Shown piece by piece: positions 15,219-23,777 of a DNA stretch of 38,945 bases. This DNA comes from an uncultured Acidimicrobiales bacterium (GTDB lineage: Bacteria; Actinomycetota; Acidimicrobiia; Acidimicrobiales; SZUA-35), in NCBI GenBank assembly GCA_937930695.1, contig CALHCB010000012.1, positions 1 through 38,945 of the forward strand, written 5' to 3'. Within the stretch, counting starts at the first letter, position 1. Each line of letters starts with the position of its first letter. The notes beneath the pieces were generated by a model. The model was given only the letters and a program-made list of their open reading frames with translations, had not been told where the DNA came from and ran no database searches. The position numbers were made by a program, and so were the translations under genes.

Positions 15219-16451
15219 ATGCCCCTGATCCGCGAACATGCCCCAGCGGCGATCATCGATTCGAGTCGGGCATGGGTCGCCGTGATCGGTATTGCGATCG
15301 CCAACGGGATCGCATTCGGCACTGCGTACACATTCGGAACCTTCTTTGATGCCATGGCCGAGGAGTTCGGCGCAGACCGAGGTTCGACCGCCATCATCTT
15401 CGCCCTCACCCTGCTCCTCTTCTTCGGCTTCGGCATGGTGTCTGGTCCGTTGTCGGATCGAGTCGGGCCGCTGCCATTGCTCGTCGCAGGCGCAATCCTG
15501 TTCGTCGTCGGCCTCCTTCTCACCTCGGTCGTGAGCCAACTGTGGCTCGGCTACATCACCTACAGCCTCGGCGTCGGCCTCGGCGGAGGGTGTTTCGTCG
15601 CACCGCTCACTGGGACGGGTGGCGCCTTGTTTGTCAAACGACGGGCGGCAGCTCTTGGAGTCATCGCAACCGGTAACGGGCTCGGAACCCTGGCCTTGAT
15701 CCCCTTCGCCGAATACCTCATCTCGAGTCAGGGTTGGCGTGTTGCTTACCGGGGTTTGGCGATGGTCGGCCTCATCGGCTTCATCATCGCTGCGTTCATG
15801 ATCGTGCGCCCGCCCAAGCGTCCTGCAGCCAGTGTCACGAGTTCGACGAGAACACTCATCAGGCACCCCTCGTTTCGCCGCCTTTTCGCTTCAGGCTTTT
15901 TCATGTCGGTCGGCCTCTTCAGCGCCTTTGCCTTCATCGTCCCGTTCGCCAAGGACAACGGGGTCAGCGCCGAACGAGCCGCCCTGATCTTCAGCGCAAT
16001 TGGGCTCAGCAGCATTCTGGGGCGACTTGGACTCACCGCGTTGGCCGGACGACTTGGACCAATCCGGCTCTACCAACTCATGTTGGCCTGTCAACCGATT
16101 GCGTACGCGATCTGGTTCGTGGCAGAGGGCAACGAAACACTTCTTGTTGTCTTTGCTCTCGTTCTCGGCACCACCTACGGAGGGTTCGTCGCCATCTCGC
16201 CCGAAGTCGCGATCACCCTTTTCGGTGCTGCCGGAGTTGGCAGACTCGTGGGTTTGCTCTTCCTGTCGTTCGGCCTCGGCGGTCTCATCGGCCCGCCAGC
16301 AGCAGGTTGGCTCACCGACAGATTTGGGCAGCAACCCGTGATCGTGGCGATCGCCATCGTTGTCGTCGTCGGGCTCGCAGCCAGCGTTGGCATGGAAAAG
16401 GCGACGGATCCCGCAGGCCAGGAGTCGCTTCCCCTCGCCACCCCGGCTTGA
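15219..16451 (+). CDS. MFS transporter, monocarboxylate/OFA type
   Basis: A 410-residue protein with 12 predicted membrane segments. It resembles the monocarboxylate/oxalate-formate family: AIANGIAFGTAYTFGTFFDAMAEEF in helix 1 and the following loop, GPLSDRVGPLPLL at the loop between helices 2 and 3, then YSLGVGLGGGCFVAPL in helix 4. The second half repeats the pattern (LAGRLGPIRLYQ, GFVAISPEVAITLFG, GWLTDRFGQQP). Likely cargo is a carboxylic acid; which one is unknown. The gene is divergent from the GGDEF-EAL gene (100 bp apart) and lies 31 bp before an acyl-CoA synthetase, so it may import the acid that the ligase activates. The ATG at 15219 fits the start of helix 1. Confidence 0.88.
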   Translation: MPLIREHAPAAIIDSSRAWVAVIGIAIANGIAFGTAYTFGTFFDAMAEEFGADRGSTAIIFALTLLLFFGFGMVSGPLSDRVGPLPLLVAGAILFVVGLLLTSVVSQLWLGYITYSLGVGLGGGCFVAPLTGTGGALFVKRRAAALGVIATGNGLGTLALIPFAEYLISSQGWRVAYRGLAMVGLIGFIIAAFMIVRPPKRPAASVTSSTRTLIRHPSFRRLFASGFFMSVGLFSAFAFIVPFAKDNGVSAERAALIFSAIGLSSILGRLGLTALAGRLGPIRLYQLMLACQPIAYAIWFVAEGNETLLVVFALVLGTTYGGFVAISPEVAITLFGAAGVGRLVGLLFLSFGLGGLIGPPAAGWLTDRFGQQPVIVAIAIVVVVGLAASVGMEKATDPAGQESLPLATPA

Positions 16452-16482
16452 CGGGCCGCATCTGACATCGCACGATCGGGGG

Positions 16483-18072
16483 ATGTATCCCGGCGCTCAT
16501 GCAACCAAGAATCCTGATCGACCTGCATTCATCATGGCCTCGACGGGCGAAGCGGTCACCTACGCCGAGTTCGAGGCTCGAGCCAACCAGCTCGCTCATC
16601 TCCTGCAAGATCACGGTCTCGCGCACTCCGATCACTATTCGATCCTCATGGAGAACAACAGTCGCTACTTCGAGAGCTGCGGAGCGGGCGAACGTTCTGG
16701 CCTGTATTACACGTGCATCAACTCCTATCTCACGGCCGACGAGACGGCGTTCATCGTGAACGACAGTCAATCGAAGGTCTTGATCACTTCGGTCGCCAAA
16801 CTCCCTGTCGCCCTGGAAGCTCTGGAGAGCTGTCCAGCTATCGAGCTGACACTCGTTGTCGACGGCGCTGGCGTCGACGGCGTCGGTCCCGAGGCAACTG
16901 CTGGCAACTCGAGGGTCGTTGACTACGCCAGCGCCATTGCAGACATGCCAACGACGCCCCTTGACAACGAACGTCTTGGCACGTCGATGCTCTACTCGTC
17001 TGGTACGACGGGCCGCCCCAAGGGCATCCTGCGTCCGTTGCCAGAGCAGTCGCCGTCGGAGCCGCTTGCCATGTTTGCGTTCATTGCCAAGCTCTGGCGA
17101 TACCGCGAAGACATGGTGTACTTGTCACCAGCTCCGCTGTACCACTCTGCACCTCAAGCCGCGAACAGTCTGACGATCCACTTCGGTGGCACCTGCATCG
17201 TCATGGAGCGTTTCGACCCTGTTCTCTACCTCGACCTCATCGAAAAATACAAGGTCACCCACACCCAGCTCGTCCCGACCATGTTCAGTCGACTGCTCAA
17301 GCTTCCGGAAGAAGAACGACTGGCCGCCGATCTGTCATCACTCGAGATTGCGATTCACGCCGCAGCCCCGTGCCCGGTCCAGGTGAAAGAGCAGATGATC
17401 GAGTGGTGGGGTCCGATCATCCAGGAGTACTACGGCGCCACCGAAGGCCTCGGGTTTGCCGCATGCGATAGCGAAGAATGGCTCGCGCACAAGGGGACGG
17501 TCGGCAAGATCGTGCTCGGCACAGTTCACATCCTCGACGACGACATGAAGCCGCTTCCCAAAGGCGAACCCGGCACGATTTGGTTCGAGACCGCCTCAGA
17601 ATTCTCCTATCACAACGACGAAGCCAAAACCCGTGAAGCGACCTCTCCAGATGGAACGATGACCACGGTGAACGACGTCGGCTATGTCGACGACGACGGA
17701 TTCCTGTTCCTCACGGATCGCAAGACATTCATGATCATCTCCGGTGGAGTCAACATCTATCCCCAGGAGACCGAGAACCTGCTCATCACCCACCCAAAGG
17801 TCTACGACGCTGCGGTGATCGGCGTTCCGAACGAAGACCTCGGCGAAGAGGTCAAAGCGGTTGTGCAAGTCATGCCGGGCGAGGAAGAGAGCGAAGCGCT
17901 GGCCCAGGAGTTGATCGAGTTCTGCGGTCAACACCTTTCTCGACAGAAAGTTCCGAGGTCGGTAGATTTCGAGCCCGAGCTACCACGACTCCCCACCGGC
18001 AAGCTCTACAAGCGTCAGCTGCGAGACCGCTACTGGGGTGAGAGCGACCCGCAGAAAAGTCGGATCGTCTAG
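16483..18072 (+). CDS. AMP-dependent acyl-CoA synthetase (FadD-like)
   Basis: A 529-residue ANL-superfamily ligase of normal length. AMP-binding motifs: LYSSGTTGRPKGILRPL (P-loop, ~170-186), YYGATEGLGF (~315-324), the DDDGFLFLTDRKTFMIISGG hinge (~405-424) and LPTGKLYKR near the C-terminus, with the catalytic Lys. The enzyme converts a carboxylic acid, ATP and CoA to acyl-CoA via an acyl-adenylate. The start is ATG at 16483, reading MYPGAHATKNPDRPAFIMAS, which is where this family starts; the frame is open earlier, but overlaps the MFS gene. GGGGG lies directly before the ATG. Downstream the SDR dehydrogenase (87 bp away) suggests a beta-oxidation-type pathway. Chain length or substrate class cannot be read from sequence. 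Confidence 0.92.
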   Translation: MYPGAHATKNPDRPAFIMASTGEAVTYAEFEARANQLAHLLQDHGLAHSDHYSILMENNSRYFESCGAGERSGLYYTCINSYLTADETAFIVNDSQSKVLITSVAKLPVALEALESCPAIELTLVVDGAGVDGVGPEATAGNSRVVDYASAIADMPTTPLDNERLGTSMLYSSGTTGRPKGILRPLPEQSPSEPLAMFAFIAKLWRYREDMVYLSPAPLYHSAPQAANSLTIHFGGTCIVMERFDPVLYLDLIEKYKVTHTQLVPTMFSRLLKLPEEERLAADLSSLEIAIHAAAPCPVQVKEQMIEWWGPIIQEYYGATEGLGFAACDSEEWLAHKGTVGKIVLGTVHILDDDMKPLPKGEPGTIWFETASEFSYHNDEAKTREATSPDGTMTTVNDVGYVDDDGFLFLTDRKTFMIISGGVNIYPQETENLLITHPKVYDAAVIGVPNEDLGEEVKAVVQVMPGEEESEALAQELIEFCGQHLSRQKVPRSVDFEPELPRLPTGKLYKRQLRDRYWGESDPQKSRIV

Positions 18073-18129
18073 CTACCCGTCTAGAGGTTTGTTGCCGCCG
18101 TCTGGCACACTTCTCAACGAAACAAGCAA

Positions 18130-18144
18130 GACCCAGCCTGGGTC
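18130..18144. promoter_or_regulatory. 15-bp inverted repeat upstream of SDR
   Basis: GACCCAG-C-CTGGGTC is a perfect dyad ending just before the ribosome-binding site (GAAAGGAAA) of the SDR gene at 18160. It could be an operator or a leader hairpin controlling SDR expression apart from the upstream ligase. Confidence 0.35.
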
Positions 18145-18159
18145 GAAAGGAAACGAACA

Positions 18160-18939
18160 ATGCCTCGAATGGATCTCACCGGAGCCTCAGCTGTCGTCAC
18201 TGGCGGCGCTTCTGGTATCGGCGAAGCCGCCGCCCGCCAGCTGGCCGAGAAGGGCGCCCGTTGTGTGATCGCCGATCTGAACGAAGATCGAGGCCAAGCA
18301 GTTGCCTCCGAACTCGGCGGTCTGTTCGTCAAGTGCGATGTCTCCAGCGAGGAAGACGGCCAGGCCGCCGTCGCCGCCGCTTCAGAGATGGGACCTCTCC
18401 GGGCACTCGTGAATTCGGCAGGGATCGGCATGGCAGCCCGCACGGTCGACCGCAACAACGACCCCATGCCCCAAAAGACGTTCGACTTCGTCATCAAGGT
18501 CAATCTCCTCGGCTCGTTCAACATGTTGCGCCTCAGCGCCGCCGCCATGGCAAAGACTGAAGCACTCGACGAAGACGGAGCCCGCGGCGCCATCGTCAAC
18601 ATGGCTTCCGTTGCCGCCTTCGACGGTCAGATCGGTCAAGCAAGCTACTCAGCCTCCAAGGGCGGCGTCGTCGGCATGACGCTTCCAATCGCTCGCGATC
18701 TCGCAGCCGTCGGAATCCGGGTCAACACGATCGCCCCTGGCCTCATCGATACGCCGATCTACGGCGAGGGTGAACAGTCAGACCAATTCAAGGCTCACCT
18801 CGGCCAGTCCGTGCTGTTCCCGAAGCGTCTCGGATTCGGCGAAGAGCTTGCGTTCATGGTCACCGAACTCATCACCAACCCGTACATGAACGGTGAAGTC
18901 GTCCGAGTCGACGGCGGCATCCGCATGCCTCCGAAGTAG
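18160..18939 (+). CDS. SDR, 3-hydroxyacyl-CoA dehydrogenase type 2-like
   Basis: A 259-residue classical short-chain dehydrogenase. NAD site TGGASGIGEAAA (~14-25), with acidic Asp-Leu after strand 2 (VIADLNED, NAD preference), NSAGIG (~86-91), catalytic Ser in NMASVAAF and YSASKGG (~163-169, Tyr and Lys). The long insert AARTVDRNNDPMPQKTFDFVIKVNLLGSFNM and the ending VVRVDGGIRMPPK are typical of the HSD17B10/3-hydroxyacyl-CoA dehydrogenase type 2 group. The expected reaction is NAD-dependent oxidation of a 3-hydroxyacyl-CoA. The start is ATG at 18160 with AAAGGAAA upstream. The context (acyl-CoA synthetase upstream) supports beta-oxidation. A strong terminator follows. Confidence 0.92.
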   Translation: MPRMDLTGASAVVTGGASGIGEAAARQLAEKGARCVIADLNEDRGQAVASELGGLFVKCDVSSEEDGQAAVAAASEMGPLRALVNSAGIGMAARTVDRNNDPMPQKTFDFVIKVNLLGSFNMLRLSAAAMAKTEALDEDGARGAIVNMASVAAFDGQIGQASYSASKGGVVGMTLPIARDLAAVGIRVNTIAPGLIDTPIYGEGEQSDQFKAHLGQSVLFPKRLGFGEELAFMVTELITNPYMNGEVVRVDGGIRMPPK

Positions 18940-18963
18940 AACACAACCAATAAGAACCTGACC

Positions 18964-19001
18964 GAGGCGACGACTGACCCAGTCGTCGCCTCTGCAGTTT
19001 T
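18964..19001. terminator. Strong bidirectional terminator
   Basis: A perfect 12-bp stem, GAGGCGACGACT (18964-18975) and AGTCGTCGCCTC (18981-18992), has a 5-base loop and is followed by TTTT at 18998-19001. It separates the plus-strand SDR from the convergent minus-strand ABC ATPase gene (stop at 19010). The T run serves the plus strand. Confidence 0.85.
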
Positions 19002-19009
19002 CGCCGGCA

Positions 19010-19894
19010 TCACTCCAACAGGCGAGCGTCGGAAATGAAGCGTCTGGTGCTCGGGTGATCCGGTGCGTTCAGGATCCGGTCGACCGAGCCTCGTTCGAGC
19101 AATCGACCGTCCTCAAAAAAGAAGACCCGGTCGGCGGCAGCCCGCATGAATCCCATCTCGTGGGTCACCGCAACCACAGTCATGTCGCCGTCCGCGATAT
19201 CTCGCACCAGCTCCATGATTCCCTTGGTCAGTTCTGGATCCACTGATGCCGTTGGCTCATCGAGCAACACCACTTCGGGGTTCATCGCCAACGCTCGAGC
19301 GATGGCCACTCGTTGTTGCTCACCTCCGGAGAGGTTCGCCGGGTATTTGCGAAGATGGCGCAGCATGTCGACTCGTTCGAGCGTCTGAAGGGCAATCGCA
19401 GCCGCCTCTTGGGGGCCTCGTCCCAGCACGATTCGTTGGGCCAGTACAACGTTGGCCTCAACGGTGTACTGAGGGAACAAGTTGAACGATTGGAACACCA
19501 TGCCGACGCGTTCACGAAGATGGCGAAGCACGTATTGATCGTTCGCCAGCCTCACTCCGTCAACAAGCACCTCACCTCCGGAGGGCATCTCCAGCCCATT
19601 GATGCAGCGCAGCATTGTCGACTTGCCTGAGCCAGATCGCCCGATGATCACGACGACCTCGCCGTGATCGACGCGAAAGCTCACATCGTCGAGGGCACGG
19701 AATTCGCCGAACCATTTCGTCACATTCCGACACTCGATCGCCGGCGGTGGCTCGTGTACCCCTTCGAGGTTCTCTCGGGAGGTGTCCAGGAATTCTGGGG
19801 CGTCAACGATGGCGAGCGCGTCGTCCTCCCACACCGGGGGTGCGTGCTCGAAATCGGCACTTCGGGATCGAAACGGCAATGCAATCAACTCCAC
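19010..19894 (-). CDS. ABC transporter ATPase, polar amino acid type (GlnQ-like), with N-terminal extension
   Basis: A 294-residue ATPase. After a ~50-residue acidic, Pro-containing N-terminal extension with no recognised domain, the ATPase core starts at IECRNVTKWFGEFRAL. Walker A GRSGSGKST, Q-loop FQSFNLFPQYT, signature LSGGEQQRVAIARAL, Walker B VVLLDEPTASVD and the H-loop THEM are all intact. The sequence is of the amino-acid importer ATPase type (GlnQ/HisP, usually ~240-260 residues). No permease or binding protein is next to it, so its partners must be encoded elsewhere. The chosen start is GTG at 19894; no good ribosome-binding site is seen, and a start nearer the core (for example the Val before HEPPPAIECRN) would give a normal-length protein. 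Confidence 0.85.
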   Translation of the reverse strand: MELIALPFRSRSADFEHAPPVWEDDALAIVDAPEFLDTSRENLEGVHEPPPAIECRNVTKWFGEFRALDDVSFRVDHGEVVVIIGRSGSGKSTMLRCINGLEMPSGGEVLVDGVRLANDQYVLRHLRERVGMVFQSFNLFPQYTVEANVVLAQRIVLGRGPQEAAAIALQTLERVDMLRHLRKYPANLSGGEQQRVAIARALAMNPEVVLLDEPTASVDPELTKGIMELVRDIADGDMTVVAVTHEMGFMRAAADRVFFFEDGRLLERGSVDRILNAPDHPSTRRFISDARLLE

Positions 19895-19985
19895 GAAAGA
19901 GTCATCACTACGATCCCATCATGTGTTGTTTCGCCGCTCCCGACAAGGGCAACCAAGCCAGGACGAGTCCTACAGAGGCATCGTC

Positions 19986-20675
19986 ATGAGCGTTCAAGCT
20001 GATCGAGGCCGCCTGCAATCGTGGCTCGAAGACGATGCTGTCCGAAGAGCTGGGGCGACATCAGTCGCAGAGTTTGTGCCGGGCCCGGGTATCGAAAAGC
20101 TGCTTGTCAGCTTCGACATTCACGAACTCCAGGCGGCACTGGAGCACCTTCGAGCAGAGGCCGCCGAGCTCTCGCGTGCCGATGGAGCTTCCAGGACCAA
20201 CGAGTATTCCGAGCACGGATTCGACGTGATCTCACTCACCCAACGCCCCGGCCAACAACACGAAACGGGCAACGATCTGTCTGGGCGATACTGGTTGCGC
20301 GAGCAGGGTGAGACCGAGACCGCCTTCGAAGACATTGTCAACGAACGCGACTACTCCGAACTTGTCCCACACGCACGAGGTACCTACTTCGAGCACGTGC
20401 ACTCCGAACTCAACAAGCGCTTCGTGGTTGGTCGCATGCGCGTGCTCTCCAAAGCGATTTACAACTGCAACTCGTGGCACCGAGACCCTGAACCCCGGGT
20501 CCACGTTCCCATCATTTCCAACCCAGGCTCCTTGTTCGTGGTGAATCACCACTGCACGCACGTACCTGCCGACGGTTCTGCGTACTTCACCGACACCCGG
20601 GGCTACCACACCGCGCTCAACGGCGGTCTGGTTGACCGGGTCCACCTGGTGGCTGCAATTGCCGGTAGCCGATAA
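19986..20675 (+). CDS. Aspartyl/asparaginyl beta-hydroxylase-like dioxygenase
   Basis: A 229-residue protein. The C-terminal half resembles the 2-oxoglutarate/Fe(II) Asp/Asn beta-hydroxylase jelly roll: SWHRDPEPRVHVPIISNPG (~160-178; His-x-Asp metal pair and the Arg-x-His strand), then YFTDTRGYHTALNGG (~195-210; second metal His) and DRVHLVAAI (2-oxoglutarate-binding Arg region). The N-terminal ~100 residues are alpha-helical and unassigned. Substrate may be a protein or free amino acid derivative. I chose ATG at 19986 as the first Met of the compact protein; the frame is open upstream to 19782, but that part is antisense to the ABC ATPase gene. A 15-bp tandem duplication spans the stop codon. 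There is no obvious partner nearby. Confidence 0.8.
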   Translation: MSVQADRGRLQSWLEDDAVRRAGATSVAEFVPGPGIEKLLVSFDIHELQAALEHLRAEAAELSRADGASRTNEYSEHGFDVISLTQRPGQQHETGNDLSGRYWLREQGETETAFEDIVNERDYSELVPHARGTYFEHVHSELNKRFVVGRMRVLSKAIYNCNSWHRDPEPRVHVPIISNPGSLFVVNHHCTHVPADGSAYFTDTRGYHTALNGGLVDRVHLVAAIAGSR

Positions 20676-20690
20676 GCCGGTAGCCGACAG
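20661..20690 (+). repeat. 15-bp tandem duplication across a stop codon
   Basis: GCCGGTAGCCGATAA (20661-20675) is followed directly by GCCGGTAGCCGACAG (20676-20690), 13 of 15 bases identical. The first copy ends with the TAA stop of the dioxygenase gene; the second copy has CAG at that place. This looks like a recent slippage duplication in the 3' end of the gene. Confidence 0.75.
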
Positions 20691-20808
20691 GGCAGACTCG
20701 GGTCAGGCGAACCATGCCCGAACCCCCGACGTCTGATCTACTAGAGCGAATCCCGTTGGCTCGACGATGTCTACGCCTCTCCTACACGCTCCCAGGGGGT
20801 GAGAACAC

Positions 20809-23115
20809 ATGACCATTGATCGAGCCGCGACTGCTTCCGGCGAATTTGCTTGGACGATGTCCATCGACTTCGGCACCTCTTCAACCGTCGTTGCAGCGAC
20901 GACTCCTGATGGCCAGACCGAAGTGGTCGAGATCGCCGGCGAGCGTCGTGTTCCGTCCGTCTTGATGCTCGAAGACGACGATTCGTGGGTTGTCGGGAGA
21001 GCTGCGGTCGATCTTGCGGGTTCTCGCCCAGATCGAATCATCCGTTCGCCGAAACGACGGCTTGGCGACCAAACGCCCGTGGTAGTGGCGGGGAAGCCCT
21101 TTCCCGCAGTGCTGCTCGCCTCCAAGGTCATCCGCTACGCCGCAGACAGCGCCGTCTCCTATATGGGTTCTGAACCCGCGGCGCTCCGGATGACCTTCCC
21201 CGCGACGTGGAACCGTCCGCTGCGAGCCCGACTCTTGGAAGCCGCAGCCAAGGCTGGGCTTCCCGAGCCGATGCTGATTCGAGAACCCGTTGCGGCGGCT
21301 CACTCGCTCCCCAGTCAGCTCGAGGTCGGTGCGGCGATCGCCATCTACGACCTGGGCGGGGGCACCTTCGACACCACGATCGTTCGATCAACCGACGAGG
21401 GCTGGGACGTCATCGGGCGACCGAACGGCGACCCGGCATTCGGCGGGGAGCTGTTTGACGAAGCACTGATGAACCACGTCGGCGAGCGCATCGATCCCGA
21501 CGTCTGGGATCAGATACAGGTCTCGGACGAACTCGCCTGGCGGCAGACCCATGCTCGACTGCTCGCTGAGTGCCGACGAGTAAAGGAAGCGCTCTCGAAC
21601 AACTTCTATGGCGAGGTGGTCGTCGGCTCTCCTGGAGGTCTCATTCAGCAACGGGTTACCCGCGAGGAACTCGAGCAGATCGTTGGGCCATACATCGATG
21701 AGTCGGCTGAAGTTTTGCTGCGATCACTCCATCAAGCTGGCGTCGAGGCTGGCGAACTCTCAGCGATCCACCTCATCGGTGGTGCGAGCCGCATGCCTCT
21801 GGTTGCGGAGCGAATCGCGCTGGCCGTACCCGGCGTACCGATCGAGCAGCTCGGCGACCCTCGAACAGCTGTGGCGCTCGGCGCCTGTCGGGCAAAACCC
21901 ATTGGCTCTCAGCTCGCCTCGACTCCCGCGATCGTTGCCACGACCACAACCGATGCCGAGAACACAACGAAGACCGAGGCGAGTCGCCAGGAAGACAGCG
22001 GTTCGCAGATCGGTTCCCAACCACCGCTCCCCCCGGCTCGACCCGTACGAGCCGACGTCCCGGGACCGAGCGTCCCGCCCCTTCCGCCTTCGTCGGACTC
22101 GCGATCAACGCCGGGCCCAAGAACTGCAGCAGCAGGACTCACCCAGCAAGACCTCGGTGGGCCTCAAGCCAACCCGCTGGTGCCGCCCATCCCGGCCCAC
22201 CCCCCAACGACGGTCCCGTCAGATCAAGCAGCCGCTCCGCAACTCCACGCACCCCCTCTGCCGGTGGAGTCCACCGAATCGAACTCCAAGACGCCAATCG
22301 TCGCTGCCGCCGTTGCCGGCACACTTCTCCTCCTCGCCGGAGGCGTCTTCGCTATCTCGAGGCTCGGAGATGATCCTGCCGGAGACATCGCCGCGCCGAC
22401 CTCGTTGATCGACTCGTTTCCGACACTTCCCCAGTCAACAACGACTACCCCAACCACTGCATCGACCACGACCAGTACAACGGCCGAGTCCACCACGACC
22501 ACCGTCGAAGCGACCACGACCACCGTTGCGGTTCCGGAGACCATCTTCATCGACGGTGGTCCAACCAGAACCCAGGTCATGGAGTCCCTGGTGCGACTGG
22601 TTGATCTCCCGACCGACGAGTGGACCGAGCAGGTTGAGGCATTCGCCTACGAACCGCTGCTTTTGTGCGGGGCAGTCGAGGGCGAACTCCCGATCTACAT
22701 CGATGGCCGAACGTTTGCGAAAGAGACCGAAGGCATCGATGACCTCATGACATCGAGCATGCTCGTCTACCCCACCGAGGAGGCGGCCCAAGCCGCCATC
22801 CAACGGGATCGGGAGATGTTTGCCAACTGCGCGGGCGGACCGATCGAAGTGAACGGGCAGACCTTCGATGTCGAGATCATCACCCCCGATGGCGATCCTG
22901 CCGAGGGCTTGGGAGACGAGGTATTGATCGGCGGCTCCATCATGTCCCTGGATGGCACGCCTGTTGCCTACACACTTTCCACCCAAATGCGCTGGGGACG
23001 CACCGTCGGCGAAGTCGGGTATTCAGCTGGCGAGCCCGTTTCCGATGATCGAACCGCTCTTCTCCTCGAGGTCACGATCGGATCGTTCATCCGACAGGTC
23101 AGTCGACCGCGTTGA
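20809..23115 (+). CDS. Membrane-anchored Hsp70-like protein with extracytoplasmic C-terminal domain
   Basis: A 768-residue chimera. Residues ~15-370 form an actin/Hsp70 ATPase: phosphate-1 loop SIDFGTSSTVVAA (~18-30), phosphate-2 loop YDLGGGTFDTTIV (~181-193) and adenosine loop HLIGGASRMPLV (~320-331). The Hsp70 substrate-binding domain is missing. Instead there is a ~110-residue Pro-rich linker, one transmembrane helix (PIVAAAVAGTLLLLAGGVFA, ~496-515), a Thr/Ser-rich linker (~545-580) and a ~185-residue C-terminal domain, presumably outside the membrane, containing two Cys (in LLLCGAV and ANCAGG) that could pair. Such proteins occur in actinobacteria; a signalling or cell-envelope role is inference. 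ATG at 20809 follows GGGGG by about 9 bases. It overlaps the next gene by 3 bp. Confidence 0.88.
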   Translation: MTIDRAATASGEFAWTMSIDFGTSSTVVAATTPDGQTEVVEIAGERRVPSVLMLEDDDSWVVGRAAVDLAGSRPDRIIRSPKRRLGDQTPVVVAGKPFPAVLLASKVIRYAADSAVSYMGSEPAALRMTFPATWNRPLRARLLEAAAKAGLPEPMLIREPVAAAHSLPSQLEVGAAIAIYDLGGGTFDTTIVRSTDEGWDVIGRPNGDPAFGGELFDEALMNHVGERIDPDVWDQIQVSDELAWRQTHARLLAECRRVKEALSNNFYGEVVVGSPGGLIQQRVTREELEQIVGPYIDESAEVLLRSLHQAGVEAGELSAIHLIGGASRMPLVAERIALAVPGVPIEQLGDPRTAVALGACRAKPIGSQLASTPAIVATTTTDAENTTKTEASRQEDSGSQIGSQPPLPPARPVRADVPGPSVPPLPPSSDSRSTPGPRTAAAGLTQQDLGGPQANPLVPPIPAHPPTTVPSDQAAAPQLHAPPLPVESTESNSKTPIVAAAVAGTLLLLAGGVFAISRLGDDPAGDIAAPTSLIDSFPTLPQSTTTTPTTASTTTSTTAESTTTTVEATTTTVAVPETIFIDGGPTRTQVMESLVRLVDLPTDEWTEQVEAFAYEPLLLCGAVEGELPIYIDGRTFAKETEGIDDLMTSSMLVYPTEEAAQAAIQRDREMFANCAGGPIEVNGQTFDVEIITPDGDPAEGLGDEVLIGGSIMSLDGTPVAYTLSTQMRWGRTVGEVGYSAGEPVSDDRTALLLEVTIGSFIRQVSRPR

Positions 23116-23771
23116 TACGCACGCCGCACCGTCCTCGCCTCGTGATCTTCGACAAGGACGGGACCTTGGTCGATCAACAGACGTGGGATCGAGTCACCGG
23201 TTCGCTACTGGATCATTTGTTTCCCGACGTCGAGACCAGAGAAGCCGCCTCCAGGGCCATCGAGTATGACCTCGATAGCCGGAGCATCTCCCCCGGAGCA
23301 GCGATCCTGGCGGAGAGCAATGATCAGTGGATTGATCGGCTCGCTCCCTTTGACCCCGACGGCGACAAACCTGCCTTCGGAGAGCGAGTTGAATCCACAA
23401 TTGCAGAGTTGATCCGCACGAATGTCTGTGCCCTCGATGGAGCCGATGAGCTTCTTGGCCACCTGGCGAGCACCGATGTGCTGATTGCGCTCGCGACCAA
23501 CGACAGCGAAGCGTCAGCCCGGAACCAGGTCGCACTTCTCGGTTGGCAACAGCACTTTGACGCAATCGTTGGATACGACTCAGGACACGGCGCCAAACCA
23601 GCTCCGGGAATGCTTCTGGCTCTGCTCGAGCACTTCCATGTCCGCCCGGCCGATGCCTTGATGGTTGGCGATACGTGGGCTGACCAACACGCAGCCGAAG
23701 CTGCCGGGATTCCGTTCGCGCTTGTTCAGCACGGCAATCTCAGCGAGATCCAGGAGGACGTGGTGGGTTAA
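23112..23771 (+). CDS. HAD-superfamily phosphatase (phosphoglycolate phosphatase-like)
   Basis: A 219-residue HAD hydrolase. Motif I IFDKDGTLVD (~11-20; nucleophile Asp and acid/base Asp), motif II ATNDS (~125-129), motif III Lys in GAKPAPG (~155-161) and motif IV GDTWADQHAA (~177-186). An alpha-helical cap lies between motifs I and II (type C1), as in phosphoglycolate phosphatase. Substrate is a small phosphorylated metabolite, not definable here. The start is TTG at 23112, whose last bases overlap the TGA of the Hsp70-like gene (TTGA), giving translational coupling. Only 6 bp separate its stop from that of the convergent AAA+ gene. Confidence 0.88.
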   Translation: MIRTPHRPRLVIFDKDGTLVDQQTWDRVTGSLLDHLFPDVETREAASRAIEYDLDSRSISPGAAILAESNDQWIDRLAPFDPDGDKPAFGERVESTIAELIRTNVCALDGADELLGHLASTDVLIALATNDSEASARNQVALLGWQQHFDAIVGYDSGHGAKPAPGMLLALLEHFHVRPADALMVGDTWADQHAAEAAGIPFALVQHGNLSEIQEDVVG

Positions 23772-23777
23772 AGCGAG

